Positions 41,612 through 51,090 are shown, counted from the stretch's first letter. The stretch is DNA of 64,000 nucleotides from Anaerolineae bacterium (GCA_020851635.1 JADZCJ010000037.1:1-64000); one strand, 5' to 3'. Program-made: numbers and translations. The notes: generated by a model from the sequence alone, not told the origin.

Positions 41612-43432
41612 TCATCGCCCGGTCCGCTCTCCAACCGGCAGCCCTTCCATCTCCATAATCTTGAGCGCGTTTGTCGTGGGACAAGGTCCCTCACGCAGGC
41701 GATAATCGAAAATCAAACGCCCATTGCTCACATCGTCGCGAAAATGATAGTTGCGCGCCAGCGCGTTGTTTTCGGCGAGATGCGCCAATTCCAGATCGTG
41801 CGTCGCAATCAAACCCACACCTCGCGCGCCCAGCAAGGTCTGAATATACGCGCGGCTCCCGATCAATCGCTCACGATTGTTCGTCCCCCGAAAAATCTCG
41901 TCCACCAGATACAACAGCGGCAGCTCTTGCTCCGCTTGCAGCTCCTCCAGCAGCGTGCGCAGACATTTCACTTCGGCATAAAAATACGAAAACCCATCCA
42001 CAATCGAATCGCTGATCCGAATACACGCGTGCAGGCGGAACGGACGCGCGACAAAGGCGCTTGCGACAACGGGCGCGCCCGCATAAGCGAGGCAAAAATT
42101 CACGCCGACCGTCTTTAAAAATGTGCTCTTGCCCGCCATGTTCGAGCCGGTCAAAATATCCACCTGCCCGAGCGTTCCAATCTCGAGACCGTTCGTCACG
42201 CGCTCCCTGACGGGAATCAACGGATGCCCCAGCTCGCTTGCCGACAAAACGGGGGTCGCATCAGCCCGAATCTCGGGAAAGGTCGCTTCAGGATGCAGCG
42301 CCGCAAAATTAGCCAGCGCAATGAGCGCGTCCAATTCCTGCGCCACGCGCACCCATTCCGGCAGTGTCGCTGCCACCCGCGTCCGCTGTCGGTCTGCAAG
42401 ATACGCAAACAAGAAATCCCACGGCAGAATCACATTCAAAAGCACCGCCAGCAGCGGATTATTCCGCAATCCCACGCCCGCCGTGATAACTTGCGTATCG
42501 CGCAGCTGGCGGGAAGGCGTCGGCGCCCGATTCAAAAACGACGCGCACAGGGTTTCCAGGTGCGGAGCGTTGCGATACGACGCGCGTTCCAGATACTGCA
42601 CGATCGCGCGAAACTTGTCCAGCTCTGCGTTCACGCGCGCCATTGCGCCAAGCACGTTTTCCAGCGCCTTTTGATTCCAATAATAAAACGCGATATACGC
42701 CGCGAGCGTCAAAAAAAACCAGGGCGGATACAAAAAAAACTGCCACAACACAAACAAGACCAGATTTGCCGTCACCAGAATTGCAGCTATGGGCAGCGCC
42801 CGCGCCAGGCGCGCCGATGGAAAATCAGTTTTTAACCACTCTAGCAGATTCTCACCTTCCAACTCGCGCCTGAGCGCCAACCGGTATGTCAACCGAAACC
42901 GTTCGCGAAAACGATCGCGCAGTTTTAATTCGCGCACAATCCTCTGACGCGCCGTCAGCGCCGCCACATCCGGGCGCGACCCGGTCAGCCATTCCGCCAA
43001 CAGCTGCGTCCCCTTGCGCGAAATCGTGGTATCGAGCAATTGATGCACCGAACGCTGACCTGTCAAATCCAGATCGAACGCCAGCGCTTTGTCTTTCAAG
43101 TCAATCGGACGCGGCGGCGACAAATTTTCCCAATCGAGCTGCAGGCGCATCAGTCGGTCCTCTTTGAGCGCGCGCCACAGCGTCAGCGTCTCGATCCAAT
43201 GCTCGAACCGCCGATGCCAAATCACCACCCCCAAAAACACCACCAGCGCCAAACCCAAAACCAGCCACGCCGCCGTCCCATTCCACAACAGCGCGGTCAA
43301 AAAAGCCGCGCCGATCCCGACTCCCACAATCGCCAATCGCAGCAGCGCAACCCGATTGCTCCGCTCCTCCAGCGGCTTGATCCGCTTGCCCAATCGTTCT
43401 ATTTCAAAATTCAGAATTCCTTCAGAATCCAC
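41612..43432 (-). CDS. membrane-anchored MutS-family ATPase
   Basis: Protein of 606 aa from GTG 43432. Two hydrophobic segments near ~30-70 and two near ~215-250 flank a helical core related to the MutS lever and clamp domains. The MutS-type ATPase is at the C terminus: Walker A GSNMAGKST (~430), then the STFLKTVGV helix, YLVDEIFRGTN (Walker B, ~505) and LIATHDLELAHL. The mismatch-recognition domain is absent, so it is not the canonical MutS. Homologous membrane MutS-like proteins are known in several phyla without a defined role. It is convergent with the phosphopantetheinyl transferase. Confidence 0.82.
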   Translation of the reverse strand: MDSEGILNFEIERLGKRIKPLEERSNRVALLRLAIVGVGIGAAFLTALLWNGTAAWLVLGLALVVFLGVVIWHRRFEHWIETLTLWRALKEDRLMRLQLDWENLSPPRPIDLKDKALAFDLDLTGQRSVHQLLDTTISRKGTQLLAEWLTGSRPDVAALTARQRIVRELKLRDRFRERFRLTYRLALRRELEGENLLEWLKTDFPSARLARALPIAAILVTANLVLFVLWQFFLYPPWFFLTLAAYIAFYYWNQKALENVLGAMARVNAELDKFRAIVQYLERASYRNAPHLETLCASFLNRAPTPSRQLRDTQVITAGVGLRNNPLLAVLLNVILPWDFLFAYLADRQRTRVAATLPEWVRVAQELDALIALANFAALHPEATFPEIRADATPVLSASELGHPLIPVRERVTNGLEIGTLGQVDILTGSNMAGKSTFLKTVGVNFCLAYAGAPVVASAFVARPFRLHACIRISDSIVDGFSYFYAEVKCLRTLLEELQAEQELPLLYLVDEIFRGTNNRERLIGSRAYIQTLLGARGVGLIATHDLELAHLAENNALARNYHFRDDVSNGRLIFDYRLREGPCPTTNALKIMEMEGLPVGERTGR

Positions 43433-43720
43433 AATCTCCCGTCACCTTTTCTCGGTCACGAATCCTGGCACACAGGATAAAACCTATTCTCTCTCGCACT
43501 CCGCCCCATCCTGCGTGAGAAATACGTAAAAAATCCGCAAAATCTACGTAAAACATCCGTGATACACGTATTTACTTTTCCCTGCTCTCACCGTACACTC
43601 GCCTCATGCCCTCTTTCCATCAACAATCTGGATTTTTTGGCGCGCAATCCTACAAACCTTGTGCCTCACCCAACGCGTACCCCCAGTTTCCACTCGACGC
43701 CGAAACAAAAGGACCGGTCT

Positions 43721-45001
43721 CTAACTCACCCAATCCAAAAACCGGTAATACAACGCCGCGAACGGCAAAAACCACGGATTCCCCCAAAAGAGCGGCATTG
43801 TCGGAAACGGCATCCCTTCAAAGGGATTGTCCCACGCCTGCCCCGCGATTCGATTCGCCAGCTGCTGACCCAGATACGTCGCCAACGCGACCCCATGCCC
43901 TCCATACCCCATCGCATAATATATCCCGTCCGCCTGCCCCGCGTGCGGATACATGTCAAACGTGAACCCCAGCGTCCCACCCCACGCATAGCCGGTCGGA
44001 TACGCGGTCACCTCGGGAAAAATCTTCAGCATCCCCTTGCGCAAGATATGTGCGCTCTCGCGCACCGTGTCGGGCGTCGCCGGAAAAAACGCCGCTCGCC
44101 CGCCAAACACAATGCGGTCGTCGGGCGAGCGTCGAAAATAATACAAAAAATTCTTGGTATCAAAAATCATCCGATTGTTCGGAATCAATTTCCGCGCCAA
44201 CTGCGGGTCCAGCGGTTCAGTCGCAATAATATAACTGCCGAGCGGAATGATGCGCTTTTGCAATTGCGGCGTTGCGCGTCCCGTGTACCCGTTCGTTGCC
44301 GCAATCACATTCCGCGTCACAATCGTTCCCCGCGCCGTTTTCACGCGGAACCCGTCGTCCGCTTTTTCGATTTCCATCACCGCAGTCTCATCGTGCAATT
44401 CCGCGCCTGCGCGCTGCGCCGCGCTTGCCAGTCCACGCACATATTTCGCCGGATGCAGCCCCGCCGACCGCTCGTCCACCAGCCCGCCGTAATAAACATC
44501 CGTGCCCAGCTCTTCGCGCATTCTTGCTCTCGGTACCAGCCGCGTCGCGTAGTCAAATTCCCGTTCCAACAATTCGTGTGTCGCTTCGAGCCCCTTGACG
44601 TGAGCTGGCTTGTATGCCGCATCCATGTGCCCGCTGCGCGCAAAATCGCAATCAATCGCTTCTTCCTGCACTATCGTCGCCACCGTTTCAAGCGCCGCCA
44701 GCGAAGCGTTCCACAATTCGCGCGCGCGCGTCACCCCAAGAGCCTGTGTGATCTCGCCGATACCGTGTTTGTGCCCCGTCAACACCATTCCGCCGTTCCG
44801 CGAGCTGGCGCCCCAGCCAATCGTCTCTTGTTCCAGGACACTCACCCGCGCGCCCAATTTCGCCAACCGCAGCGCCGCCGACAGCCCGGTGTATCCGCCG
44901 CCCACCACCACCACATCCGTCCGTTCCGCGAGCGGTCGGTCTGCAAACGATTCCAACTCGGGCGCCGTCGCCGCCCACAGCGATTTCTCTTGAAAAGACA
45001 T
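43721..45001 (-). CDS. FAD-dependent amine oxidase (DAO/PuuB-like)
   Basis: Protein of 426 aa from ATG 45001 (GAGAGGAAC upstream); the frame further up is a shadow. N-terminal region SLWAATAP, then the FAD-binding DVVVVGGGYTGLSAALRLAKLGARVSVLE (~28-56), GWGASSRNGG, and near the C terminus YAWGGTLGFTFDMYPHAG and YAMGYGGHGVALATYLG. This pattern is shared with gamma-glutamylputrescine oxidase and D-amino-acid/sarcosine-type oxidases. It oxidises an amine to aldehyde or keto acid with H2O2 release. It is downstream of a membrane protein and a beta-propeller gene. Confidence 0.8.
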   Translation of the reverse strand: MSFQEKSLWAATAPELESFADRPLAERTDVVVVGGGYTGLSAALRLAKLGARVSVLEQETIGWGASSRNGGMVLTGHKHGIGEITQALGVTRARELWNASLAALETVATIVQEEAIDCDFARSGHMDAAYKPAHVKGLEATHELLEREFDYATRLVPRARMREELGTDVYYGGLVDERSAGLHPAKYVRGLASAAQRAGAELHDETAVMEIEKADDGFRVKTARGTIVTRNVIAATNGYTGRATPQLQKRIIPLGSYIIATEPLDPQLARKLIPNNRMIFDTKNFLYYFRRSPDDRIVFGGRAAFFPATPDTVRESAHILRKGMLKIFPEVTAYPTGYAWGGTLGFTFDMYPHAGQADGIYYAMGYGGHGVALATYLGQQLANRIAGQAWDNPFEGMPFPTMPLFWGNPWFLPFAALYYRFLDWVS

Positions 45002-45066
45002 GTTCCTCTCTGCGCCTCCGCGTCTCTGCGTGAGCCACCCCATTCAGTCGTTCAATCCGTCGTTCG

Positions 45067-45136
45067 TCATTCGTCGTCCGTCATTCGTCGTCCGTCATTC
45101 GTCGTCCGTCATTCGTCATCCATCGTTTGTCATCCG
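45067..45136. repeat. 14-bp tandem repeat array
   Basis: Unit TCATTCGTCGTCCG occurs three times exactly (45067-45108), then twice in degenerate form (to 45136), with further degenerate units on the left. It lies between the membrane protein and oxidoreductase genes. The last units hold the membrane protein stop codon and code its DDADG tail. It is not a CRISPR: the units are contiguous, with no spacers. Confidence 0.85.
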
Positions 45137-46983
45137 TCAGCATCGTCCTTGGGGTCCGCACTTGGAATCATCGCATCGTCCTTGATCAGTTTGCTTATCG
45201 TTACCACCCCCACCGCATACAAGAACGGCAGCCCAAACAGCTCCATCCCGCGCCAGGCGACGCTCCCCGTCAATGTCTCGATGTTTTTCAGATCATGTGA
45301 TGCCAGCGCCCAGTTCACAATCATTACGCTCAACAGCACATAGCCCAGATATATAAAGATGCGTCCCCCGCGCGGAAAAGTTTTTGATTCGGCGTTCGCC
45401 CAGACGCCTGCCGTGACCGCGTCATACAAAATGCCAAACGCCACGAACCCAATCCCCGCAAATCCCAGAAACGGACTGAACGGGCTGGAAATAAAGTCTG
45501 TTTGCCGCGTCAATCCGGTCAACAGCGTCAAAAAAAACAATCCTGCCATCCGTTCGCGCGTCAGCGACCGCGTCGCTGTCCAATAGAGCGCCAGCGCGAC
45601 CAGGAGCAGCATCACCAGCGCATCAATGCGCTCGGCGCTCGCCCCGCTCAGCGCGCCCAACCAGCCCTCCGGCGCCGTCACTCGATACCACAAAGCCAGC
45701 CCCGCCGTGATCGCCAGATATAGCGCCGCTTCGCGCGCGGCTCGCCGCGCCAGCCAAAACGCCGCGCCCAACGTCAGCACGCTCACCAGTATCCTCCATG
45801 GATCAAACACCTGCGCCAGCAAAAAATCATTCACGCCAAACAAAAATGCCCGCACCGGGTCCCACGTTCTCAGAAAAGGTGTCGCCTGCGCAATGCTGAT
45901 CAACACAAATTCGATCAAGGTGATCGCGCCCGTAGCCAGGATCAACCACAACGCAATGCCGCGCACCCGCTGCGTCAATGTGTCCGTTGAAAACGCGCGG
46001 CTTGCCGACAGGCGCGTCACGCCCAGATACGCGACAGTCAAAATCAGGAACAGCCCCGCCGCGCCGGCTCCCGCTGCCATTTCACGCGCAAACCCCAGCT
46101 CGCTCACGCGCCCCAACGTCTCATTCATCACTGTCCACACACGCAGACCCAGCGCAATCACCAGCGCGGCTGCAAACGCCTTGCGAGACAAGCGTCCATC
46201 CGCCATCTCGGTCGTCCAGCGCGCCGCCTGATTGGCAAACAGCGCAATGTTCACGCCAGCCAGCAACAACAGCGGCGCCACAAACCCCTGATAGGATGCA
46301 AGGTTCGACTGGAGCACGCCCACGATCAACGGGATTTCAAACTGACGCCAGTTCGCAACCCCGCGCGCCTGGATCAGCACAAAAAACGCGGCAGTGCAAA
46401 CAAACAGCACCAACCATTCCCACGCCTGTCTCTTGGCGCGGCGCGCCCGCGCCAGATAAACTGTCGGCACGGCAGCGACCGACAATATCAGTATCCCCAA
46501 CTCGAGCAACTCGATTGGCTCGAATGTTGTCGGCGCGGCAAATTGTGCCAGCGTCCCGGTCGTATTCAGCCAGCCCAGCGCAAACAATATATAGAGTGCG
46601 TTCACCGCAATCCGCACAGCCCAGTGAGTGTGCAGCGCGCCCGCCAGCCCATACGCCCACGCAACCGCGACCAGAAAAAAGGTCACCGGCAATAACGCAT
46701 TCGGCGCCAACGTCCCCCGCCCCACCGCGCCGCTCTGCTGCGGCACCAGCGCAAATTGTTCGCGCCATGTCTCATTAAACAACAATGCCAGCACGGTTCC
46801 AACCAACAGCCCAAAACCCGCCACCACCAAAAAGCGCGTGGGCGCGTCCAACCCGCGCAGATCCACCAACCCCGCGCGCACATCCGCCCACACAAAATCA
46901 CGCACCAGCTGCGCGGGCACATCGAGGAGCTCGCGCAAGCGGCGCTGTCCATCCGACGGCGGCTGTGTCACCTCAACGCTCAT
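45130..46983 (-). CDS. polytopic membrane protein of unknown function
   Basis: Protein of 617 aa. The N-terminal ~50 residues are hydrophilic (RRLRELLDVPAQLVRDFVWADVRAG). Some 12-14 hydrophobic segments then run to ~600, ending in a short acidic tail. No family signature is recognised, and the composition (Leu, Ala, Phe rich) is that of a transporter or assembly protein. It overlaps the propeller gene by 4 bp, so the two are likely co-translated and may form a complex. The 14-bp repeat array sits at the 3' end. Confidence 0.65.
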   Translation of the reverse strand: MSVEVTQPPSDGQRRLRELLDVPAQLVRDFVWADVRAGLVDLRGLDAPTRFLVVAGFGLLVGTVLALLFNETWREQFALVPQQSGAVGRGTLAPNALLPVTFFLVAVAWAYGLAGALHTHWAVRIAVNALYILFALGWLNTTGTLAQFAAPTTFEPIELLELGILILSVAAVPTVYLARARRAKRQAWEWLVLFVCTAAFFVLIQARGVANWRQFEIPLIVGVLQSNLASYQGFVAPLLLLAGVNIALFANQAARWTTEMADGRLSRKAFAAALVIALGLRVWTVMNETLGRVSELGFAREMAAGAGAAGLFLILTVAYLGVTRLSASRAFSTDTLTQRVRGIALWLILATGAITLIEFVLISIAQATPFLRTWDPVRAFLFGVNDFLLAQVFDPWRILVSVLTLGAAFWLARRAAREAALYLAITAGLALWYRVTAPEGWLGALSGASAERIDALVMLLLVALALYWTATRSLTRERMAGLFFLTLLTGLTRQTDFISSPFSPFLGFAGIGFVAFGILYDAVTAGVWANAESKTFPRGGRIFIYLGYVLLSVMIVNWALASHDLKNIETLTGSVAWRGMELFGLPFLYAVGVVTISKLIKDDAMIPSADPKDDADG

Positions 46984-49877
46984 GGCGCCTCTCTCAATCC
47001 CATCAAGATCGTCCCATACGGCACGATCACTGTCTCACCAACGACGATGGGATGCTGCGTCACTCCACTCAAGGTTATTGCCACATCCGAAAACTGCGCC
47101 GTAATTTCGCCGGTTTCGGCGCTCACCGCGATTACACGCCCATCCTGGAGCATCATCCAAACCTGTCCGTCCTGCGCGTTCAACGTCCCCAACTTGGGCG
47201 CGGGCGGCTTCAGACTCCACCGCAGTCCGCCGTCCGCCGCATTCAGCGCGGCTACCGTCCCATCCAGTCCGGCAACAATCACCGCGTCGCCCACGCGGTG
47301 TGCCTTGTCCACAAAGCTCGGCGTGTTGGTGGTGGTTGGTTTCTGCCACAAGACCTCGCCATCGCTCGTATCCAACGCCAACACCAATCCCTTTTCTGCG
47401 CGGGATGCAGGCACATACAGCACCTGCCCGTCGGCGCTCGTCACCGGCTCGCCCGCCGTCCATCCGTCAAACGCCGCGCGCCATTTCTGCGCGCCTGTCG
47501 CCAGATCATACGCCGCCGGTTCCGCCGTATAGACGGTCCCATCACGCACCGTCACGCCGCTCGGAAAGCCCCTCCCCTGCATCTCATTCTGCCATCGCAC
47601 TTCACCCGTCGAGCGGTCGAGCGCCGTCACTGTCCCCTTTGCGACCCCTGCGCCCGTTTGGTCAAACTCCAGCTGGGTCCACAAGACCGTGTTTTCAGCA
47701 ACGGTCACCGGGCGATAACTTGGCGTCGTCCCCTCGCCCAGCCATGCTTGCGACCCGCCGACCAAATTCGTCGCAACCAGCGTTGTGCCAATAATCGTAA
47801 ACAACGTGTCTCCGGCAACGACCGAATCGAGCCGCGACGCGTTCGATCCTTCCGGCAAGATTTGTCCCACCCGCTCTACCGCGCCATTCTGCGGGTCAAC
47901 CACATAGACATGCGCCCCCTCATCCAGCACGACGGCGCGCTCGCCATATTCCACTGCGCTCGTCGTCAGACTATATTGTTGAAACGGCGGTTCCCCGACG
48001 CTTGCAGTCCACACGGGGTTCAATGTCGCGATCTTGGCGCGCGGTCTGCCGAGCCGCCACAACCCAGCGCGGTCGTCCACCAGCCAAATCGCATCATTGC
48101 CCATCGCGGGCGATTGTCTAAAAACCGCCGGAGCATTCGAAACATCCGCGCCCGTCCACGTTTGCACGACCTTGCCGTCACGGTCGAGCCGTGACACCTT
48201 GCCCCCGGTCCCCGCCACGATCAACGCATCATTCACCATCAAAGGCGTTCCACTGAAACTCGAATTGTGCGTTTTCCACAACTCGTCGCCGGTTGCCGCA
48301 TCGAATGCCGACAAGTTTCCATCGCTCCCCACAACATAAACACGTCCGTCTGCGAGCAAGGGCGCATAGTCCAATGCCGCGCCTGCATCGGCGCGCCACC
48401 GTTCTGCGCCATTCGCCGCATCCAACGCAAATAACGTCCCGCCGCGACTTGCCACATACACCGTGTCATCAGCCACAATGATCGGCGCTTGCACCGCATC
48501 GTCTGCGTCAAACGTCCAGCGCGTTTGGCTCCCAGTCTCATCCAGAGCATACACCGTGCCATCATCCGACCCGACAATCACATTCCCATTCGCAAACGCG
48601 GCGCCGGAAACAATCGGACTTGCCAACTCGACGCTCCAATCCAACGCTCCGCTCTCGGCATTGACCGCATACACATGTCGGTCTTCACTGCCAAAAATCA
48701 CCCTCTTGTCTGTCAACAACGGGCGCGCCGCGATATTGTCGTGTGCGCGAAAACTCCACAAAAAGATTCCCCGCGCATCCAGCGCATACAGCCGCTTGTC
48801 GCTCGCGCCGAAATAAATGCGCCCCGTCGCCGCGTCCAAGACCGGCTGACTATAGACTGTCCCCTTGACCGGAAACGACCACAACGCCGTGGCTGCCGGT
48901 TCATCTGCGTCATAGGCAAAAAATGCGCCGAGATACCCCGACGCCAACACGCTCGGCGGATTCGTGGGCAGCCATGTCGGCGGGATCGTCCCTTCGCCTG
49001 CGCCGATATTTTTTCCCACGCGACCCAATCGCGTTAGCGTCCAGTTCTCGAATTGCGGGTCGAGTGCTGCGCGACTGGCAGCGGGCTCGGGCGGAAACGC
49101 ATCCAGCGCACCCGACGCAAGCGGCTCATCACGGAAATAAACCTCTGTCTGCCCGATCAGCGTTCCCCCCGCGTCAAAGGAACGCGTCGCAACCATCCCC
49201 TTGCCGCCGCAATAATCAGTCTCCCTGCGCGACGGACCCGGCTCTTGGATCTCTGTCTCAATTGTCCAACAATCCGCCGCCGCGTTGCGCTCAGCCACCC
49301 GCATTTTCCAGACATAGCGCATACTGCCCGCCATCCCGTCACCCTGCCATTGCTTGCCCACTTCAAATGTCGCGGGCAGGATCAACACCGGCGGGTCAAA
49401 AACTATTTCAACCCGGTCCTGCGGAAACCAGGAGCTAATGACCGTCTCGCCGCGCTCGTCGCGAATCCCGATTGTCACAATTTCCAAAAGCTGCCCATCC
49501 ACCTGCAGTGCTCGGTCCGTCTCTCGATAAATCACCACCCGGTCCAAGCGCGCGGCGAGTGTGTCCAGATCAATCTCTTCCTCGCCCTCCTGTCGCATAA
49601 ATTTCTGAATCGCGCCGCGCGTCTCGGAGCTCACTTCTCCCGCCAGCGCGCGCGACGTCGGCAGTATCTCGATCGTGCGACTCGTCCAATCCAGCGGCTG
49701 CCCGCTCCCGTCCCGACCCAACAAAAAAAACGCGTCGCCATCGCCAAGCGGTGCGTAACGCTCCAGCATCGGGACGCTCGCTTTTGGCAGAGGCGCCCAC
49801 GGCAGCGCAAATGCCGCCGCCGCCGCCACCAGCGCCGCGACAATCAACCCAATCCCAAAAACTGTCCGCAAATTCAT
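46980..49877 (-). CDS. PQQ-like (BamB-type) beta-propeller protein
   Basis: Protein of 965 aa from ATG 49877. A hydrophobic signal/anchor helix (FGIGLIVAALVAAAAAF) is followed by a ~280-residue domain of unknown type with two Cys. From ~320 to the end come at least nine PQQ-like repeats of the form VYALDAxTG-x-W: YALDARGIFLW, HVYAVNAESGALDWSV, TVYALDETGSQTRW, FALDAANGAERW, SAFDAATGDELW, TALDRSTGEVRW, LALDTSDGEVLWQK, AALNAADGGLRW. It is probably an extracytoplasmic scaffold. It overlaps the polytopic membrane protein by 4 bp. A TTG start at 49898 is also possible. Confidence 0.78.
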   Translation of the reverse strand: MNLRTVFGIGLIVAALVAAAAAFALPWAPLPKASVPMLERYAPLGDGDAFFLLGRDGSGQPLDWTSRTIEILPTSRALAGEVSSETRGAIQKFMRQEGEEEIDLDTLAARLDRVVIYRETDRALQVDGQLLEIVTIGIRDERGETVISSWFPQDRVEIVFDPPVLILPATFEVGKQWQGDGMAGSMRYVWKMRVAERNAAADCWTIETEIQEPGPSRRETDYCGGKGMVATRSFDAGGTLIGQTEVYFRDEPLASGALDAFPPEPAASRAALDPQFENWTLTRLGRVGKNIGAGEGTIPPTWLPTNPPSVLASGYLGAFFAYDADEPAATALWSFPVKGTVYSQPVLDAATGRIYFGASDKRLYALDARGIFLWSFRAHDNIAARPLLTDKRVIFGSEDRHVYAVNAESGALDWSVELASPIVSGAAFANGNVIVGSDDGTVYALDETGSQTRWTFDADDAVQAPIIVADDTVYVASRGGTLFALDAANGAERWRADAGAALDYAPLLADGRVYVVGSDGNLSAFDAATGDELWKTHNSSFSGTPLMVNDALIVAGTGGKVSRLDRDGKVVQTWTGADVSNAPAVFRQSPAMGNDAIWLVDDRAGLWRLGRPRAKIATLNPVWTASVGEPPFQQYSLTTSAVEYGERAVVLDEGAHVYVVDPQNGAVERVGQILPEGSNASRLDSVVAGDTLFTIIGTTLVATNLVGGSQAWLGEGTTPSYRPVTVAENTVLWTQLEFDQTGAGVAKGTVTALDRSTGEVRWQNEMQGRGFPSGVTVRDGTVYTAEPAAYDLATGAQKWRAAFDGWTAGEPVTSADGQVLYVPASRAEKGLVLALDTSDGEVLWQKPTTTNTPSFVDKAHRVGDAVIVAGLDGTVAALNAADGGLRWSLKPPAPKLGTLNAQDGQVWMMLQDGRVIAVSAETGEITAQFSDVAITLSGVTQHPIVVGETVIVPYGTILMGLREAP

Positions 49878-49899
49878 CCCTCGACCCGTTCCGCTCAAC

Positions 49900-49928
49900 G
49901 CTTTCTGATTTGGATCGAATCAGAAAGC
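49900..49928 (-). promoter_or_regulatory. leader hairpin of the propeller operon
   Basis: GCTTTCTGATT (49900-49910) and AATCAGAAAGC (49918-49928) are perfect 11-bp inverted arms with a 7-nt loop. It lies within the leader between the TATAAT at 49946 and the start codon. It lacks a T-tract and could control translation or stability. Confidence 0.6.
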
Positions 49929-49945
49929 ATAATCCATATCCGCCA

Positions 49946-49951
49946 ATTATA
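49946..49951 (-). promoter_or_regulatory. -10 box of the propeller operon
   Basis: TATAAT on the minus strand, ~69 bp before the ATG at 49877. No consensus -35 was found. Confidence 0.45.
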
Positions 49952-49984
49952 CCCTCACCCCGCCTTCTTGTGCGCGCCCCAAAA

Positions 49985-50020
49985 TAAAAAAACCCGAAGC
50001 ATCCCTGATTCGAGTTTTTT
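49985..50020 (-). terminator. rho-independent terminator of the terC-family gene
   Basis: On the minus strand CTCGAA pairs with TTCGGG (one G-U pair) around a 10-nt loop, with a run of A before and seven T after. It lies 20 bp after the TerC stop. Confidence 0.75.
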
Positions 50021-50039
50021 CATCCCTTTATTTCGCCGC

Positions 50040-50810
50040 TCACGCTGGCTTGACCGGCGCGGCTCCCGACGGCGACGCTTCACGCACCACCTCTTCATGC
50101 AGTTTTACCGGATGCGTGCCGCGAATCCGCAAATTGAGCAGCTCCACCATCACCGAAAAACCCATCGCAAAGTAAATATAGCCCTTGGGAATATGCACGT
50201 GAAGCGCTTCGACAACCAGCGTAAACCCGATGAGCAGCAAAAAGCTGAGCGCCAGCATCTTGACCGTCGGGTGTTTCTCCACAAACGCGCTGATCGGACC
50301 CGACGCAACAATCATCACCCCCGCGGACACGATCACCGCGATGACCATGATCGGAATCTCATTCACCATGCCCACAGCGGTAATCACTGAATCCAGCGAA
50401 AACACAATATCGAGCAGCAAAATCTGAATGATGACCCCTTGAAACGAGGCAGGCACCTTATTCGAGATATGCCCCTCTTCCCCTTCCAGCTTTTGATGAA
50501 TTTCCTGGACGCTCTTGACGATCAAAAACAGACCGCCAACTACAAGCACAATATCCCGCCCCGACAATGTAAACCCTGCAACGCTGACGATGGGCGCCGT
50601 CAGACCGACAATAAAAGACAACGACAGCAAAAGTAAAATGCGCGTAATCACCGCCAGCGAAATGCCGACGGTGCGGGCGCGCGCTTGCTGTGCTTGAGGC
50701 AGTTTGCCTGCCAGAATCGAAATGAAAATCACATTATCCACGCCCAACACCAACTCGAGCGCGATCAACGTGACCATTGCGATCAGCATTTCGGGATTCA
50801 ACCAGTCCAT
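50040..50810 (-). CDS. TerC-family integral membrane protein
   Basis: Protein of 256 aa with seven hydrophobic segments. The two conserved half-motifs are LELVLGVDNVIFI (~19-31) and LLDIVFSLDSVITAVG (~130-145), each with an acidic residue in the membrane plane. The family is linked to tellurite resistance, Mn/Ca export and metalation of secreted enzymes. It is 39 kb from the TerY-P genes, so there is no operon link. It has its own promoter and terminator, and AGGAGC before the ATG. Confidence 0.9.
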   Translation of the reverse strand: MDWLNPEMLIAMVTLIALELVLGVDNVIFISILAGKLPQAQQARARTVGISLAVITRILLLLSLSFIVGLTAPIVSVAGFTLSGRDIVLVVGGLFLIVKSVQEIHQKLEGEEGHISNKVPASFQGVIIQILLLDIVFSLDSVITAVGMVNEIPIMVIAVIVSAGVMIVASGPISAFVEKHPTVKMLALSFLLLIGFTLVVEALHVHIPKGYIYFAMGFSVMVELLNLRIRGTHPVKLHEEVVREASPSGAAPVKPA

Positions 50811-50842
50811 AGGCGAGAGCTCCTAAAAATGAATTGTTCGGA

Positions 50843-50870
50843 ATTATAGGCAACCTGCGCCATTCTGCAA
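50843..50870 (-). promoter_or_regulatory. terC-family promoter
   Basis: On the minus strand TTGCAG (50865-50870), 16 bp, TATAAT (50843-50848). It is placed 33 bp before the TerC ATG. It is divergent from dnaE. Confidence 0.6.
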
Positions 50871-50926
50871 GGACGCAATCGGACTCTCTATGCCTTTCCA
50901 CTTGTAACATATCACCGCCTCAAGAG

Positions 50927-51020
50927 TTCTCCACAACGAATCTCGGCTTATCCCCAACCGACGTTGATGAAATGTGCGTATTCTCCGAGCAAATGGCGGC
51001 ACGTCACCGAGTTATCCACA
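50927..51020 (+). promoter_or_regulatory. DnaA-box-like cluster upstream of dnaE
   Basis: TTATCCACA at 51012-51020 is a perfect DnaA box. TTATCCCCA (50948-50956) and TTCTCCACA (50927-50935) differ by one base each. All three are on the plus strand within 94 bp, in the terC/dnaE divergent region, and may be DnaA sites regulating dnaE. No AT-rich unwinding element is evident, so an origin is not claimed. Confidence 0.45.
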
Positions 51021-51081
51021 GTCTCGCACAACGGCGAAACCCTGTTGATAAAAACTTTAAGGAGCTCCCGCACAATTACTA

Positions 51082-51090
51082 TGCTATAAT
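51082..51090 (+). promoter_or_regulatory. dnaE extended -10 promoter
   Basis: TGCTATAAT is a perfect extended -10, 92 bp before the dnaE ATG. The same TATGCTATAAT core occurs (minus strand) upstream of the VOC-ade unit. No -35 is needed for an extended -10. The predicted start of transcription is about 51097. Confidence 0.6.

Noticed and set aside
45067-45136. CRISPR array
   Set aside because: Contiguous 14-bp units with no spacers and no cas genes.
5921-50810. TerY-P genes and TerC as one tellurite-resistance system
   Set aside because: They lie 39 kb apart on opposite strands with separate promoters; TerC is common on its own. No TerD/TerZ genes are seen.
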